Source: Rufibacter roseus (GTDB taxonomy: Bacteria; Bacteroidota; Bacteroidia; Cytophagales; Hymenobacteraceae). From it: a stretch of 64,000 nucleotides of DNA. Below are positions 25,134 to 33,423 of the stretch, in pieces. The translations under genes were made by a program, and so were the position numbers. Numbering within the stretch: position 1 is the first letter of the stretch; each line of letters opens with the position of its first letter. Location of the stretch: assembly GCF_001647285.1 (NCBI RefSeq), contig NZ_LRML01000012.1:62001-126000 (forward strand), written 5' to 3'. Below the pieces are notes generated by a model. It saw only the letters and a list, made by a program, of their open reading frames with translations. It had not been told where the DNA came from and did not search any database.

Positions 25134-25143
25134 CGTGGCACGA

Positions 25144-25184
25144 GCTGTTTTCAACTTGTTTTCTTGAAAATAGCTCCAAACAGC
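25144..25184. repeat. GGCC-palindrome family copy 8
   Basis: GCTGTTTT and AAACAGC form the ends, with TTGTTTT/AAAAT inside; the GGCC core is degraded. It lies upstream of both flanking divergent genes, where a terminator is not expected. Confidence 0.5.
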
Positions 25185-25221
25185 ATTCAACCTTATTGGT
25201 TACTGTGCAGAGTTTTCTTTG

Positions 25222-25229
25222 TATTTTTG
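25222..25229 (+). promoter_or_regulatory. Candidate -7 box of rlmD
   Basis: TATTTTTG matches TAnnTTTG. The transcript would start about five bases later, at or just before the GTG start, giving little or no leader. No well-spaced -33 TTTG was found. Confidence 0.4.
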
Positions 25230-25236
25230 CGGCACT

Positions 25237-26673
25237 GTGAGAAAATTCAAGAAGAAAAAACATAAATACGAAGAGATACTCCAACTGCGGGTAGAGGAAA
25301 TGGCTGCTGAGGGCAAGTGCCTTGGCCGCCACGACAACATGGTGGTGTTTATCTCTGACGTGGCACCCGGCGACGTGGTGGACGTGCGGGTGACGAAGAA
25401 GCGGAAGAATTACCTGGAGGCGGTGCCTATTCATTTTCATGAGCGGTCAGACCTACGCGTAGAGCCGTTCTGTGAGCACTTTGGCGTGTGCGGCGGCTGT
25501 AAGTGGCAACACATCAGCTATGACACCCAGCTGCACTTTAAGCAGAAGCAGGTAAATGACAACGTGGAGCGCATTGGCAAGATCAAAGGCCACGAGATGC
25601 TGCCTATTCTACCATCGGACCGCATTAGTTTTTACCGGAACAAGCTGGAATACACATTCTCTGACTACGGCTGGCTGACCAAAAAACAGATTGATAGCGG
25701 ACAAGATGTAGACCGCCGCGCACTAGGCTTCCATATTCCGCTGCGTTTCGATAAGATAGTGGACGTGCAGCATTGCTATCTGCAACCCTTGCCAAGCAAT
25801 GAGATACGACTAGCGGTAAAGAACTACGCCCGCGAAAATAACCTACCATTCTTTGACTTGGTGAAGCAGGAAGGCTACCTCCGCAACCTCATCATTAGAA
25901 CCGCCAATACCGGCGACCTGATGGTGATAGTGCAGGTTTTCCAGGACAGGCCGGAGTGGCTACACCCGCTGCTGGATTTCCTACTGCAGGAGTTCCCGCA
26001 GATCACCTCTTTGCAGTACGTGGTCAACAACAAAGGCAACGAGACTTTCCATGACCTGAACGTGGTGTGCTACCACGGCGAACCGTACATTCATGAGCAA
26101 ATGGAGGGGCTGCGTTTCAGAGTGGGGCCGAAATCATTCTACCAGACCAACTCTGAGCAGGCGTATAACCTGTACAAATTGGCCAGAGAATTTGCGCTGC
26201 TGAATGGTACCGAATCTGTGTATGACCTGTATACAGGCGCGGGCACCATTGCTAACTTTGTGGCCCGGAACTGCGCGCAGGTGGTAGGAATTGAGTATGT
26301 GGCCAGTGCCATTGAAGACGCCAAAATCAATTCGCAGATAAACGACATCACCAACACCCATTTTTACGCTGGAGATATGCGCGAGGTGCTGAATGATGAA
26401 TTGTTCGCGAAACACGGTCGACCGGATGTTATTATCACTGACCCGCCCCGCGCCGGCATGCACCCCGATGTAGTGGCCAAATTGCTGGAGGTGAAAGCAA
26501 ACCGCATTGTATATGTGAGCTGTAACCCCGCCACCCAAGCCCGTGACCTGGAGATGCTGGCTGAGCTGTATGACGTGGTGAAAATTCAGCCCGTAGATAT
26601 GTTCCCGCAGACCTACCACGTAGAAAGCGTGGCGCTGTTGGCATTAAAAGCTTCACCCACAACTCCTCTCTAG
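25237..26673 (+). CDS. rlmD: 23S rRNA (uracil-C5)-methyltransferase, RlmD type
   Basis: This 478-residue SAM-dependent enzyme makes 5-methyluridine in 23S rRNA (U1939 in E. coli numbering). An N-terminal TRAM domain (about 10-65, LQLRVEEMAAEGKCLGRHDN) is followed by an Fe-S site (CEHFGVCGGCKW) and the methyltransferase fold with the SAM motif YDLYTGAGTIANF. The catalytic Cys lies in YVSCNPATQARDL, and the DPPRAGMHP motif is present. A TTG at 25219 would place the start inside the -7 box, so GTG 25237 is preferred. Several RlmD/RlmCD/RumA relatives share this plan, so the exact uridine is inferred. Confidence 0.88.
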   Translation: MRKFKKKKHKYEEILQLRVEEMAAEGKCLGRHDNMVVFISDVAPGDVVDVRVTKKRKNYLEAVPIHFHERSDLRVEPFCEHFGVCGGCKWQHISYDTQLHFKQKQVNDNVERIGKIKGHEMLPILPSDRISFYRNKLEYTFSDYGWLTKKQIDSGQDVDRRALGFHIPLRFDKIVDVQHCYLQPLPSNEIRLAVKNYARENNLPFFDLVKQEGYLRNLIIRTANTGDLMVIVQVFQDRPEWLHPLLDFLLQEFPQITSLQYVVNNKGNETFHDLNVVCYHGEPYIHEQMEGLRFRVGPKSFYQTNSEQAYNLYKLAREFALLNGTESVYDLYTGAGTIANFVARNCAQVVGIEYVASAIEDAKINSQINDITNTHFYAGDMREVLNDELFAKHGRPDVIITDPPRAGMHPDVVAKLLEVKANRIVYVSCNPATQARDLEMLAELYDVVKIQPVDMFPQTYHVESVALLALKASPTTPL

Positions 26674-26696
26674 TAGAGAGCTGAGTTCCGATGATG

Positions 26697-26733
26697 CGTT
26701 TTTAGCCTGTTTTACAGAAAACAAGCCAAAACG
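26697..26733. repeat. GGCC-palindrome family copy 9, probable terminator
   Basis: CGTTTTTAGCCTGTTTT faces AAAACAAGCCAAAACG. It lies 23 bases after the rlmD stop. Confidence 0.7.
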
Positions 26734-26780
26734 AACCTGATATTAAATTTTGTACGTGCTACTTGATACTTGCTACCATT

Positions 26781-27149
26781 ATGCAGAACGACCCAGAACT
26801 GAACGGTAAATACCTAGGCACCATCACCAAGGACTTTGTGCAGGTGTCTGATACTTTGAAAGAAGCATCTTACCAGATTAGAAAGCGGGAGATTTCAAAG
26901 TACCCCATTTTCGTTTTCTCTCGGGAGATAACTAAAATAGGTGGTTTGTTGATTGCCGCTGAGGAGCGTGATTTGGAATGGAATATCAACGCTTCCTACC
27001 TCGATGACTTTGTGGGGCGGCAGTTAGTGCAAGCTGATAAAGTAGAGGAATTCCACCACGCCTACCGCGATCCAGATGAGTATTGCTGCCTCTTCGTGAT
27101 AGACCGCGACTTCATGAACTTCGTTTTTGTGCCGTATCCAGAAGACTAA
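26781..27149 (+). CDS. Conserved hypothetical protein, cytoplasmic
   Basis: This 122-residue acidic soluble protein has no signal peptide and no recognised domain. It has mixed alpha/beta character: KYPIFVFSREI, IGGLLIAAEERDLEWNINAS and CLFVIDRDFMNFVFVPYPE look like beta-strands. The uniform composition and ATG start (26781, rather than the TTG at 26763) suggest a real gene. It follows rlmD at a distance of 108 bases, after a palindrome, and is probably a separate transcript. Confidence 0.65.
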   Translation: MQNDPELNGKYLGTITKDFVQVSDTLKEASYQIRKREISKYPIFVFSREITKIGGLLIAAEERDLEWNINASYLDDFVGRQLVQADKVEEFHHAYRDPDEYCCLFVIDRDFMNFVFVPYPED

Positions 27150-27248
27150 TCTGATTGCTGGTTGTTGATTGTTGATTGTTTTTCTTTCAGGCAATAGCAG
27201 TCAGCCTCTAAAACAATATCACTTGCTCCTAAGACCTAGCAGTATCTT

Positions 27249-27272
27249 ACAGACCTGCTAGTGTCTGTGCCA
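27249..27272 (+). repeat. Short repeat GACCTGCTAGTGTCTGTGCC
   Basis: A 20-base unit. Related copies occur at 57418-57439 (plus) and 57054-57073 (minus strand, complement GCTAGTGTCTGTGAC). It lies in a gap between convergent genes. Confidence 0.45.
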
Positions 27273-27333
27273 GTAGCTTTTTCCTGAACAGCAAGCTCGC
27301 CTATATATAGGCTTTTAGCTTACAGTGATTTTT

Positions 27334-27376
27334 ATAAACAAGAAAGGCAGGAGTTTCTCCTGCCTTTCTTGTTTAT
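27334..27376. terminator. Bidirectional terminator with 20-bp perfect stem
   Basis: ATAAACAAGAAAGGCAGGAG pairs perfectly with its complement around TTT. It lies between convergent genes (hypothetical + and membrane protein -) and can serve both. Confidence 0.9.
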
Positions 27377-27378
27377 GT

Positions 27379-27639
27379 TTACCAAAAGAACGCGAGCCAG
27401 ATCATAAATACTGCCCATAAGCCTAGTGCTGCCACTCCTGCCCATTGTATGCCCCAGCCAATAGCTTTTGGAACTGGAACTACTGAATACCTCTGAAGTA
27501 GTTTGCCCAACACATAAAACCCAACTATCATCAGGTACAACCCCCAGGGGTGTGCAGCTAATTGCAGTGCTTCCAAAGCCAAAAACTGCAACCCAACTGC
27601 CGCAAACAGAGACAGTAGTCTTACCAGACCTAGTGACAT
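27379..27639 (-). CDS. Small membrane protein of unknown function
   Basis: This 86-residue protein has about three hydrophobic segments (about 4-22, 30-45 and 60-84) and no recognised family. Its ATG follows the thiL stop by one base, so the two are very probably co-transcribed and coupled. A strong terminator begins three bases after its stop. A role connected to thiamine is not supported by anything but position. Confidence 0.7.
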   Translation of the reverse strand: MSLGLVRLLSLFAAVGLQFLALEALQLAAHPWGLYLMIVGFYVLGKLLQRYSVVPVPKAIGWGIQWAGVAALGLWAVFMIWLAFFW

Positions 27640-27640
27640 T

Positions 27641-28669
27641 CTAACTAAAATGATTCCAGCCTTGTGCTTTAATAGGGAAGGTATTGCCGCTTGGAGTTAC
27701 GAGTCGCACGCCTTCGCCGGCATCCGTAATATTCCCGATAATAGTAATATCTGGGTGGTTACGGATTTTGTCAAAGTCAGCCATCTTCACGGTGAAAAGC
27801 AGTTCATAGTCTTCGCCACCGTTCAAGATGCACATGACAGGGTCTAACTTAAATTCTTCGGCTGTCTCTAGAGTTTGCTGGTCGGCAGGGAGTTTGTCTT
27901 GATAAATAGCGGCACCCACGCGGCTCTGGGAGCAGATGTGCAGCAATTCAGAACCCAATCCGTCAGATATGTCTATCATGGAAGTTGGGTGCACGCCCAG
28001 TTCCCTTAGCTCATGAATTACATCCATGCGGGCCTCTGGCTTCAGTTGGCGGCCTACCACGTAATCTTTGCCTTCCAATTCAGGTTGGGTTTCAGGGTCA
28101 GCCAGAAAAGCAGCCTTTTCACGCTCCAGCAGCTGCAGGCCTAAATAAGCGCCGCCTAAATCACCTGTTACGCAAATGAGATCATTAATACTGGCGGTAC
28201 TGCGCAATACAGCTTTGCCTTTCTCTACCTCGCCTAAAGCAGTAATACTAATAACCAATCCACCCCTAGAGGCAGTGGTATCTCCTCCCACCAAGTCAAC
28301 TTTGTAGTTCTCGCAGGCCAGGCGCATGCCGGCATATAGCTCCTCCAGTGCCTCTACGGTATAGCGTGCGCCCACCGCTAAACTCACCACAATCTGGGTA
28401 GGTGTGGCATTCATGGCGGCTATGTCAGAAACATTTACAGCCACGGCTTTATATCCCAAATGCTTGAGCGGGCAAAACGTTAGGTCAAAATGAACGTTTT
28501 CTACCAACATGTCAGAGGTCACCACAATTTGTTTTTGCCCCGGCTCTAGCACAGCGGCATCATCTCCTATGCCTACCACCGTAGAAGAATTCTGCAGCTC
28601 TATGTTTTCCTGCAACCTGCGTATCAAACCAAATTCCCCAAGTGAATCGAGTGAAGTATATTCAGACAT
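27641..28669 (-). CDS. thiL: Thiamine-monophosphate kinase
   Basis: This 342-residue enzyme phosphorylates thiamine monophosphate to the active cofactor thiamine diphosphate with ATP, in the cytoplasm. Family landmarks are VGIGDDAAVLEP (about 32-43), VTSDMLVENVHFDL, VNVSDIAAMNATP, GGDTTAS and MIDISDGLGSELLHIC, all with their metal-binding acidic residues. Length and order match PurM-like ThiL. It is followed without a gap by a small membrane-protein gene and lies divergent to the phenylacetate regulator. Confidence 0.93.
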   Translation of the reverse strand: MSEYTSLDSLGEFGLIRRLQENIELQNSSTVVGIGDDAAVLEPGQKQIVVTSDMLVENVHFDLTFCPLKHLGYKAVAVNVSDIAAMNATPTQIVVSLAVGARYTVEALEELYAGMRLACENYKVDLVGGDTTASRGGLVISITALGEVEKGKAVLRSTASINDLICVTGDLGGAYLGLQLLEREKAAFLADPETQPELEGKDYVVGRQLKPEARMDVIHELRELGVHPTSMIDISDGLGSELLHICSQSRVGAAIYQDKLPADQQTLETAEEFKLDPVMCILNGGEDYELLFTVKMADFDKIRNHPDITIIGNITDAGEGVRLVTPSGNTFPIKAQGWNHFS

Positions 28670-28726
28670 GACTATATTCGTTAAATAAATTTTAAAGCTT
28701 TTCCCTTACTAATGAACGTTTAATAT

Positions 28727-28762
28727 GTTTTAAGTCTATTTTTAGGAAAACTTGCTAAAAAT
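28727..28762. repeat. GGCC-palindrome family copy 10 (degenerate, divergent gap)
   Basis: GTTTTAAGTCTATTTTT faces AAAACTTGCTAAAAAT. It lies between the divergent thiL and regulator genes, so it cannot be a terminator of either. Confidence 0.45.
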
Positions 28763-28858
28763 CGTTTGGGTTACCCCGAGTAGTTGAAACGCAAAGATAG
28801 CTTTTTCTGCGGCGCTTGTCATGAGCCCGTAAGAACATAATAACTGAATAAACTTTTA

Positions 28859-28890
28859 TTTGCTAACGAGCGTTAGCTTTTGTAGATTTG
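28859..28890 (+). promoter_or_regulatory. Promoter of the paaR-paaABCD operon
   Basis: TTTG (28859-28862) and TAGATTTG (28883-28890) are separated by 20 bases, an excellent fit to the Bacteroidota consensus. Transcription would begin at about 28895, giving a leader of roughly 13 bases before ATG 28909. The spacer is filled by a palindrome. Confidence 0.8.
28862..28877. promoter_or_regulatory. Probable PaaR operator in the paa promoter
   Basis: The perfect palindrome GCTAACG-AG-CGTTAGC lies between the -33 and -7 boxes, an ideal place for repression. It fits the CNAACGNNCGTTNG pattern I recall for the TetR-type phenylacetyl-CoA sensor PaaR of Thermus. A one-mismatch copy precedes paaE. Confidence 0.75.
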
Positions 28891-28908
28891 AATATTAACT
28901 TTACCACT

Positions 28909-29475
28909 ATGTCGCGCAAAGAACAAATTGACCAAGTCGCCACTACCCTGTTCAAATCAAGAGGATTTGCCGCCACCACCATGCGGGACCTCGCCCTTGA
29001 GTTAGGAATTGAAGCTGGGAGCTTGTATTCCCACATCAAATCAAAGGAAGACATTCTGCAAAGAGTGTGTTTTAGAATGGCAGACGAGTTTAACGCAGCC
29101 TTTGACGAAGTGAAAAGCCAAGATGTGCCAGCCGGTGAAAAGCTCAGATTAGCCATTGCCGCCCACGTTCGCGTATTAACGAAGAACCCGCCGGCAGCTG
29201 GCGTGTTCCTGAACGAGTGGCGCCATTTGAGCGAGCCTTCTTTAAGCCAGTTCAATGGCATGCGTCATGCTTATGAAGAAAGCTTCAGAGAGATTGTACG
29301 GGAAGGCATTGCTACCGGTGAGTTCAAAGTAAACGATGAAAAATTTGTGGTGCTAACGTTGCTCTCTAGCCTTAACTGGCTCCACATGTGGTATAAACCC
29401 GAAGGGAAAATGAGCCCAGATGATATTGCCGAGTTCCTCTCGAACTTGCTATTGAACGGGCTCAAGAATTTTTGA
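28909..29475 (+). CDS. TetR-family regulator, probable phenylacetate repressor
   Basis: This 188-residue TetR/AcrR protein has an N-terminal helix-turn-helix (about 8-50: IDQVATTLFKSRGFAATTMRDLALELG then SLYSHIKSKEDIL) and a helical ligand domain. It is the first gene before paaA, 21 bases upstream. With the palindrome in its own promoter, it is likely an autoregulating repressor relieved by phenylacetyl-CoA, by analogy with PaaR. The ligand is inference. An upstream TTG (28888) is ruled out because it falls inside the -7 box. Confidence 0.85.
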   Translation: MSRKEQIDQVATTLFKSRGFAATTMRDLALELGIEAGSLYSHIKSKEDILQRVCFRMADEFNAAFDEVKSQDVPAGEKLRLAIAAHVRVLTKNPPAAGVFLNEWRHLSEPSLSQFNGMRHAYEESFREIVREGIATGEFKVNDEKFVVLTLLSSLNWLHMWYKPEGKMSPDDIAEFLSNLLLNGLKNF

Positions 29476-29496
29476 GAACCCAAAACGAATTAAATT

Positions 29497-30480
29497 ATGT
29501 ACGGAGGAGGAAACGTTTTCGAGGCGACCAAATTTGATGATTTGGAGCAGGAAGACCCAGTGAAGTTAGCCGAGTTTGAGGCCCGTATTGCCAGAGGTGA
29601 AAAAATAGAACCCTCTGACTGGATGCCGCAACTTTACCGCAAGCAGCTCATCAGAATGATTGAGCAGCACGCCCACTCCGAAATTATTGGCGCCTTGCCA
29701 GAAGGCACCTGGATTACCCGCGCCCCCGGCTTCCGCCGTAAACTGGCTCAAATGGCCAAGGTGCAGGACGAGGTGGGTCACGCGCAGCTGCTATATAGCG
29801 CTGCCGAAACTTTGGGTAAAACGCGTGAGCAAATGCTCACCGACCTCATTAACGGCAAAAGCAAGTATTCCAACGTATTCAATTACCCGGCCTTTACCTG
29901 GGCCGACTCTAATATTATTTCCTGGCTTATTGACGCCGGTGCCATTGTAAACCAAATGGCTAACGCCAAAGGCAGCTACGGCCCCTACTGTCGCGCCTTA
30001 GACAGAATCTGCGCCGAAGAGGCCTTCCACCTGAAATACGGGCATGATGCTGTGGTGCACATGGCGACTGGCTCGCCTATTCAGCGCAAAATGATTCAGG
30101 AGGCCCTTAACCGTTGGTGGCCACCTATCATGACTTTCTTCGGGCCGTCAGACAAAATGAGCATGCACACAGAAACGCTCATGCGCTGGAAAGTAAAAAT
30201 GGCCTCTAACGATGCTTGCCGTCAGCAGTTCCTGGACATGTACGTGCCCAAGATTTGGGAATTGGGCCTCACCGTACCAGACCCGAAGCTTCGTAAGAAC
30301 GAAGAAGGCGTGTGGGAATATACTGAACCAGATTGGGATGAATTCAAACGCGTGATCAACGGTGATGGCCCCTGCAACGCCGAGCGCCTGGCCGTACGCC
30401 GTACCGCAGAAGAACGCGGAGCTTGGGTAAGGCGCGCACTTTTGGCGCCAAAAGCTACTTACGTAAGGCCACTGGCTTAA
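29497..30480 (+). CDS. paaA: 1,2-phenylacetyl-CoA epoxidase, catalytic subunit A
   Basis: This is the catalytic di-iron subunit of the PaaABCE oxygenase, which epoxidises the ring of phenylacetyl-CoA. At 327 residues it has the usual length. The iron-binding carboxylate/histidine pairs of the ferritin-like bundle are visible, for example in [11 protein letters not shown] and [13 protein letters not shown]. It also has the family start ([16 protein letters not shown]) and end region ([20 protein letters not shown]). It is the second gene of the regulator-paaABCD cluster. A 130-base inverted repeat separates it from paaB. Confidence 0.96.
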   Translation: MYGGGNVFEATKFDDLEQEDPVKLAEFEARIARGEKIEPSDWMPQLYRKQLIRMIEQHAHSEIIGALPEGTWITRAPGFRRKLAQMAKVQDEVGHAQLLYSAAETLGKTREQMLTDLINGKSKYSNVFNYPAFTWADSNIISWLIDAGAIVNQMANAKGSYGPYCRALDRICAEEAFHLKYGHDAVVHMATGSPIQRKMIQEALNRWWPPIMTFFGPSDKMSMHTETLMRWKVKMASNDACRQQFLDMYVPKIWELGLTVPDPKLRKNEEGVWEYTEPDWDEFKRVINGDGPCNAERLAVRRTAEERGAWVRRALLAPKATYVRPLA

Positions 30481-30499
30481 GTGCGCCAAAAGCGCGCAA

Positions 30500-30629
30500 G
30501 TCCTGAGTTTTGAGTCATGAGTTTGCCTCTTGGTTTAGAAGTTGGGACATTACTCCTAAAGTGGCATCTGCAAAATACAAAAATTATTAAACCTTCTGAC
30601 TCAAGACTCGCGACTCAGAACTCAGGACC
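30500..30629. repeat. Inverted repeat inserted between paaA and paaB
   Basis: The left end reads TCCTGAGTTTTGAGTCATGA. The right end carries GACTCAAGACTCGCGACTCA and CTCAGGA, whose complement matches the left end with few differences. The length is 130 bases. It may fold in the transcript. A relative upstream frame through it is not the paaB start. Confidence 0.7.
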
Positions 30630-30636
30630 AACCAGC

Positions 30637-31251
30637 ATGTCAATTGAATCTTTAGATCCGCGGGTAACGCGGCTGCAAATTGAACCGGAACCAAATCCGT
30701 TGCCCAAGCCGGCGCTGGATCAGCTCATTACGTTTGAAGTCTTCCACCAGAAGAAAGAAGGGCTACCTTTTACGTATGTAGGTCCTGTGCACGCCGCCGA
30801 CGAGGAGATAGCATTTCTGTTTGCAAAGGAGCAGTACAGCCGCCGCGCCATGTGCTCCGGCATGTGGATTGCCAGTACCGAGCATGTGTTTGTTTCTGGC
30901 TACGCCGATGACAGCACTTCTGTATATGATACCATGCCTTCAGTGTATGTAACACCAGAGGGTCCAGAGCAGTCTTATGAAATTTTTCACCTGAAGAAAC
31001 GTGGTAAAGCCCATCAGCACGTGTGTACTGTTACCGCCCGGTCTTCTGAGCATGCCCTGGAAGTAGCACGGCAAACGCTAAACCCAGCGCCGCCCGTTGT
31101 GAGTGTATGGATAATACCCAGTATACATGTTCTGCGCCAGGAAGAAGACAGAGACATGTGGGCCACTACCCCAGAGAAGAAGTATCGTGAAGCCATAGCT
31201 TACCGCGTGCAAGATAAGATTGACCGTTTTAAAGCCGAACAAAAAGCATAA
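30637..31251 (+). CDS. paaB: 1,2-phenylacetyl-CoA epoxidase, structural subunit B (duplicated)
   Basis: This subunit is thought to bridge PaaAC units in the epoxidase. Typical PaaB is about 95 residues; this one has 204 and two PaaB-like domains. The first (about 31-100) runs from TFEVFHQKKEGLPFTYVGPV to ASTEHVFVSG. The second (about 115-175) runs from SYEIFHLKKRGKAHQHVCTV to IIPSIHVLR. Both share the F-E-(V/I)-F-H start and the A-x-(E)-A-L/I-x-(V/F)-A middle. ATG 30637 is chosen; an in-frame start at 30517 would translate the inserted repeat. The gene ends six bases before paaC. Confidence 0.88.
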   Translation: MSIESLDPRVTRLQIEPEPNPLPKPALDQLITFEVFHQKKEGLPFTYVGPVHAADEEIAFLFAKEQYSRRAMCSGMWIASTEHVFVSGYADDSTSVYDTMPSVYVTPEGPEQSYEIFHLKKRGKAHQHVCTVTARSSEHALEVARQTLNPAPPVVSVWIIPSIHVLRQEEDRDMWATTPEKKYREAIAYRVQDKIDRFKAEQKA

Positions 31252-31257
31252 GCTGCC

Positions 31258-32013
31258 ATGCTAGAAAACGCCATCAAAGACCTGCTTTATAAAATTGCCG
31301 ATGACCAACTTATTCTGGGGCACCGCAACTCTGAGTGGACCGGCTTTGGACCTATGCTGGAAGAAGACATTGCATTCTCTAGCATGGCTCAAGATAAACT
31401 GGGCCATAGCCTTGCCTTCTACACGCTTCTACACCAAATGGGTGAGGGCGACCCAGACACCGTGGCTTTTATGCGCAACGCAGACCAGTTCCACAACAGC
31501 CAGTTAGTAGAGCTACCTATTGGCGAATATGACTTCAGCCTCATTCGCCATTTTTTGTATGACAACGCGGAAATTCTTCGTTTTGAGTCTTTAAGCCAAT
31601 CAACCAACGAGGAGATCGCTAAAATAGCCACCAAATTAAAGGGCGAAGTAAGGTACCACGTGTTGCACGCTAACACGCTTGTAAAACAATTGGGCAGCGC
31701 CACGCAAGAAAGTATCAGCCGCCTGCAACAGTCTTTGGAGTATGCTTTACCGTTTGCTCTGGGAATTTTTGAGCCCTCCAAGCACGAGCAGGAACTGATT
31801 GATGCCGGTATCTACTCTGGCGAAGCTGCGTTGCAAAACCAATGGCTAGAGCGTATTTCGGCAGTTTTAGAAAAAACACACCTAAAACTCCCCGAGATTG
31901 CTAACCTACAGCCAGTGTACGGCGGCCGCTACGGGCAGCACACTGAACACCTACAGCCCCTGCTTGATGAAATGGCCGAAGTATTTAAGATTGACCCAAC
32001 AGCTGAGTGGTAA
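31258..32013 (+). CDS. paaC: 1,2-phenylacetyl-CoA epoxidase, subunit C
   Basis: This is the 251-residue non-catalytic ferritin-like partner of PaaA, which supports the epoxidase dimer. Landmarks are LILGHRNSEWTG, LEEDIAFSSMAQDKLGHSLA, FLYDNAEILRFESL, and the C-terminal YGGRYGQHTEHLQPLLDEM. It lacks the full iron-ligand set of PaaA, as the family does. It follows paaB after six bases. The next gene, paaD, is 214 bases away across a palindromic repeat. Confidence 0.95.
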   Translation: MLENAIKDLLYKIADDQLILGHRNSEWTGFGPMLEEDIAFSSMAQDKLGHSLAFYTLLHQMGEGDPDTVAFMRNADQFHNSQLVELPIGEYDFSLIRHFLYDNAEILRFESLSQSTNEEIAKIATKLKGEVRYHVLHANTLVKQLGSATQESISRLQQSLEYALPFALGIFEPSKHEQELIDAGIYSGEAALQNQWLERISAVLEKTHLKLPEIANLQPVYGGRYGQHTEHLQPLLDEMAEVFKIDPTAEW

Positions 32014-32073
32014 ATTGATTGTTTAGTGATTAGTTATTCGGTTTCAGTTTGAAGGCATTACAGGAAAGTATTA

Positions 32074-32146
32074 TGGCGCAAGCGTCCGCTTGTGTCTATC
32101 GGTTCCTGTTCAGCTGTCCGTGCGGACACAAGCGACGCTTGCGCCA
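32074..32146. repeat. Palindromic repeat between paaC and paaD
   Basis: TGGCGCAAGCGTCCGCTTGT faces a right arm with complement TGGCGCAAGCGTCGCTTGTG. It has one extra base in the left arm and a loop of about 25 bases. It looks like a dispersed REP-type unit inserted into the operon. Confidence 0.7.
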
Positions 32147-32227
32147 TTTAGAATTCACAACATTCTTCCCAAAAATCAGTTCAACACACTAATCACTACA
32201 AATTAAGCTCAAACAACTAAACCACCC

Positions 32228-32710
32228 ATGCTTACTCCTGAACATATCCGTGATTTCTTAGACGAGGTGAAAGACCCTGAGATTCCGGTATTGTCTCTGA
32301 ATGACTTGGGAGTGATCACTGGAATTGAGGTGGCCGAAGACGGGTTTGTAACGGTACGCATGACTCCTACGTTTGCAGGTTGTCCGGCCATGGAGTACAT
32401 GCGGGCAGAAGTAGAGCAAAGCTTAAAGCGTCATGGTGTGCAGGCATTTACGGTGCAAATGAGTTTCAGCGAGCCTTGGAATTCGAACAAGATTAGTGAA
32501 AAAGGTCGCAAGGCATTGAAAGAATTTGGTCTGGCCCCGCCGCAACCTTACCAAGGTATTTTGGTTCTGGATATTCTGGAGTATGCCGAATGCCCCAACT
32601 GCCACAGTACAAACACTGAAATGCGCACGCCCTTCGGGCCAACGCTTTGCCGCTCTATGCACTTCTGCCTTAATTGCCGGCAATTATTTGAACAGTTTAA
32701 GCCGTTATAG
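32228..32710 (+). CDS. paaD: Phenylacetate epoxidase assembly protein PaaD
   Basis: This 160-residue protein is of the MIP18/DUF59 family and is thought to insert or mature the iron centres of the epoxidase. The N-terminal domain carries VKDPEIPVLSLNDLGVITGI and TPTFAGCPAMEYM with its conserved Cys. The C-terminus has two CxxC pairs (CPNCHS and CLNCRQ) that bind metal. The order A-B-C-D matches the usual paa operon. E is displaced to 35280-36359 on the other strand. A lipoprotein gene follows after three bases. Confidence 0.94.
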   Translation: MLTPEHIRDFLDEVKDPEIPVLSLNDLGVITGIEVAEDGFVTVRMTPTFAGCPAMEYMRAEVEQSLKRHGVQAFTVQMSFSEPWNSNKISEKGRKALKEFGLAPPQPYQGILVLDILEYAECPNCHSTNTEMRTPFGPTLCRSMHFCLNCRQLFEQFKPL

Positions 32711-32713
32711 ACC

Positions 32714-33349
32714 ATGATGAAAAATATATACTCTATCGCATTTGCGCTGTTGGTAGCGTTAAGTGTCATGAGTTGCTCCAAAGATTCAGGCAAGTCAGGC
32801 AAATTGGCGCGCCCTATCTCTAACCAGGAGCTACAGAAACAGCTTATTACTCTTTCTGATACCCTCTCCAGTAAGTGGCAGGTCATGGTTGCCAGCGATA
32901 GCATGAAAACCCAGCAGATGGAAGAACTGTTAGGCTCCATTCCTCCTAATTCTATCTCTGCCCAAGAACGTGCTAATTTACAAAAAGCAATCCGTAGGCT
33001 GCCCACCCTGCGCTACGACCGCCGCACCATGCGTGATTCAGACATGATTGATTACTATGACCACGCGCATGACTCGGTATGGAATGCTTTACAGGCTTAT
33101 CTGCCTCCTGCAGAAGTAGAAACCGGAAACGCTTTGATTGACTCACTGCGAAATCAAATTAAAGAGCACCATAATGAGGTTGTTTTCTACCGGGCCCGCT
33201 ATGACATGAAGGCAAAGGAGATGAACACCCTGCTCCGCCGTTACCGCAAACGCCTTCCTAAACTAGGCAAACCTTATGATACACTGCAGCCCGCTCCCCT
33301 TTTCCAGTGGGTAGAGAAGAATGAGGTTGAGCCGGTGGAGGAGGAATAG
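32714..33349 (+). CDS. Lipoprotein of unknown function in the paa operon
   Basis: This 211-residue lipoprotein has a leader ending in the lipobox SVMSC (Cys at about 21), then SKDSGKSGK. The mature part is helical and charged, with no recognised domain. Its ATG is three bases after paaD, so it is very probably part of the operon. A role in phenylacetate uptake or unrelated carriage are both open. Confidence 0.75.
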   Translation: MMKNIYSIAFALLVALSVMSCSKDSGKSGKLARPISNQELQKQLITLSDTLSSKWQVMVASDSMKTQQMEELLGSIPPNSISAQERANLQKAIRRLPTLRYDRRTMRDSDMIDYYDHAHDSVWNALQAYLPPAEVETGNALIDSLRNQIKEHHNEVVFYRARYDMKAKEMNTLLRRYRKRLPKLGKPYDTLQPAPLFQWVEKNEVEPVEEE

Positions 33350-33423
33350 CCCTTTAAAGCAGAGAGTTTGCGAAGCATTGAAGGTGCTTTTAAGTATTCA
33401 AGGCTCTATCAAAGTACAGATGC

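Larger units (their letters stand above)
24828..25236. other. Intergenic region between divergent SDR and rlmD
   Basis: It holds a 155-base unit with 31-base perfect inverted ends (24979-25133), one GGCC-family palindrome (25144-25184) and the rlmD -7 box (25222-25229). Confidence 0.7.

Noticed and set aside
28888-28908. TTG start for the TetR-type regulator
   Set aside because: It lies within the -7 box TAGATTTG, so it would not be in the transcript.
30517-30636. Longer N-terminus for PaaB
   Set aside because: It would translate one end of the inverted repeat; homology to PaaB begins after ATG 30637.
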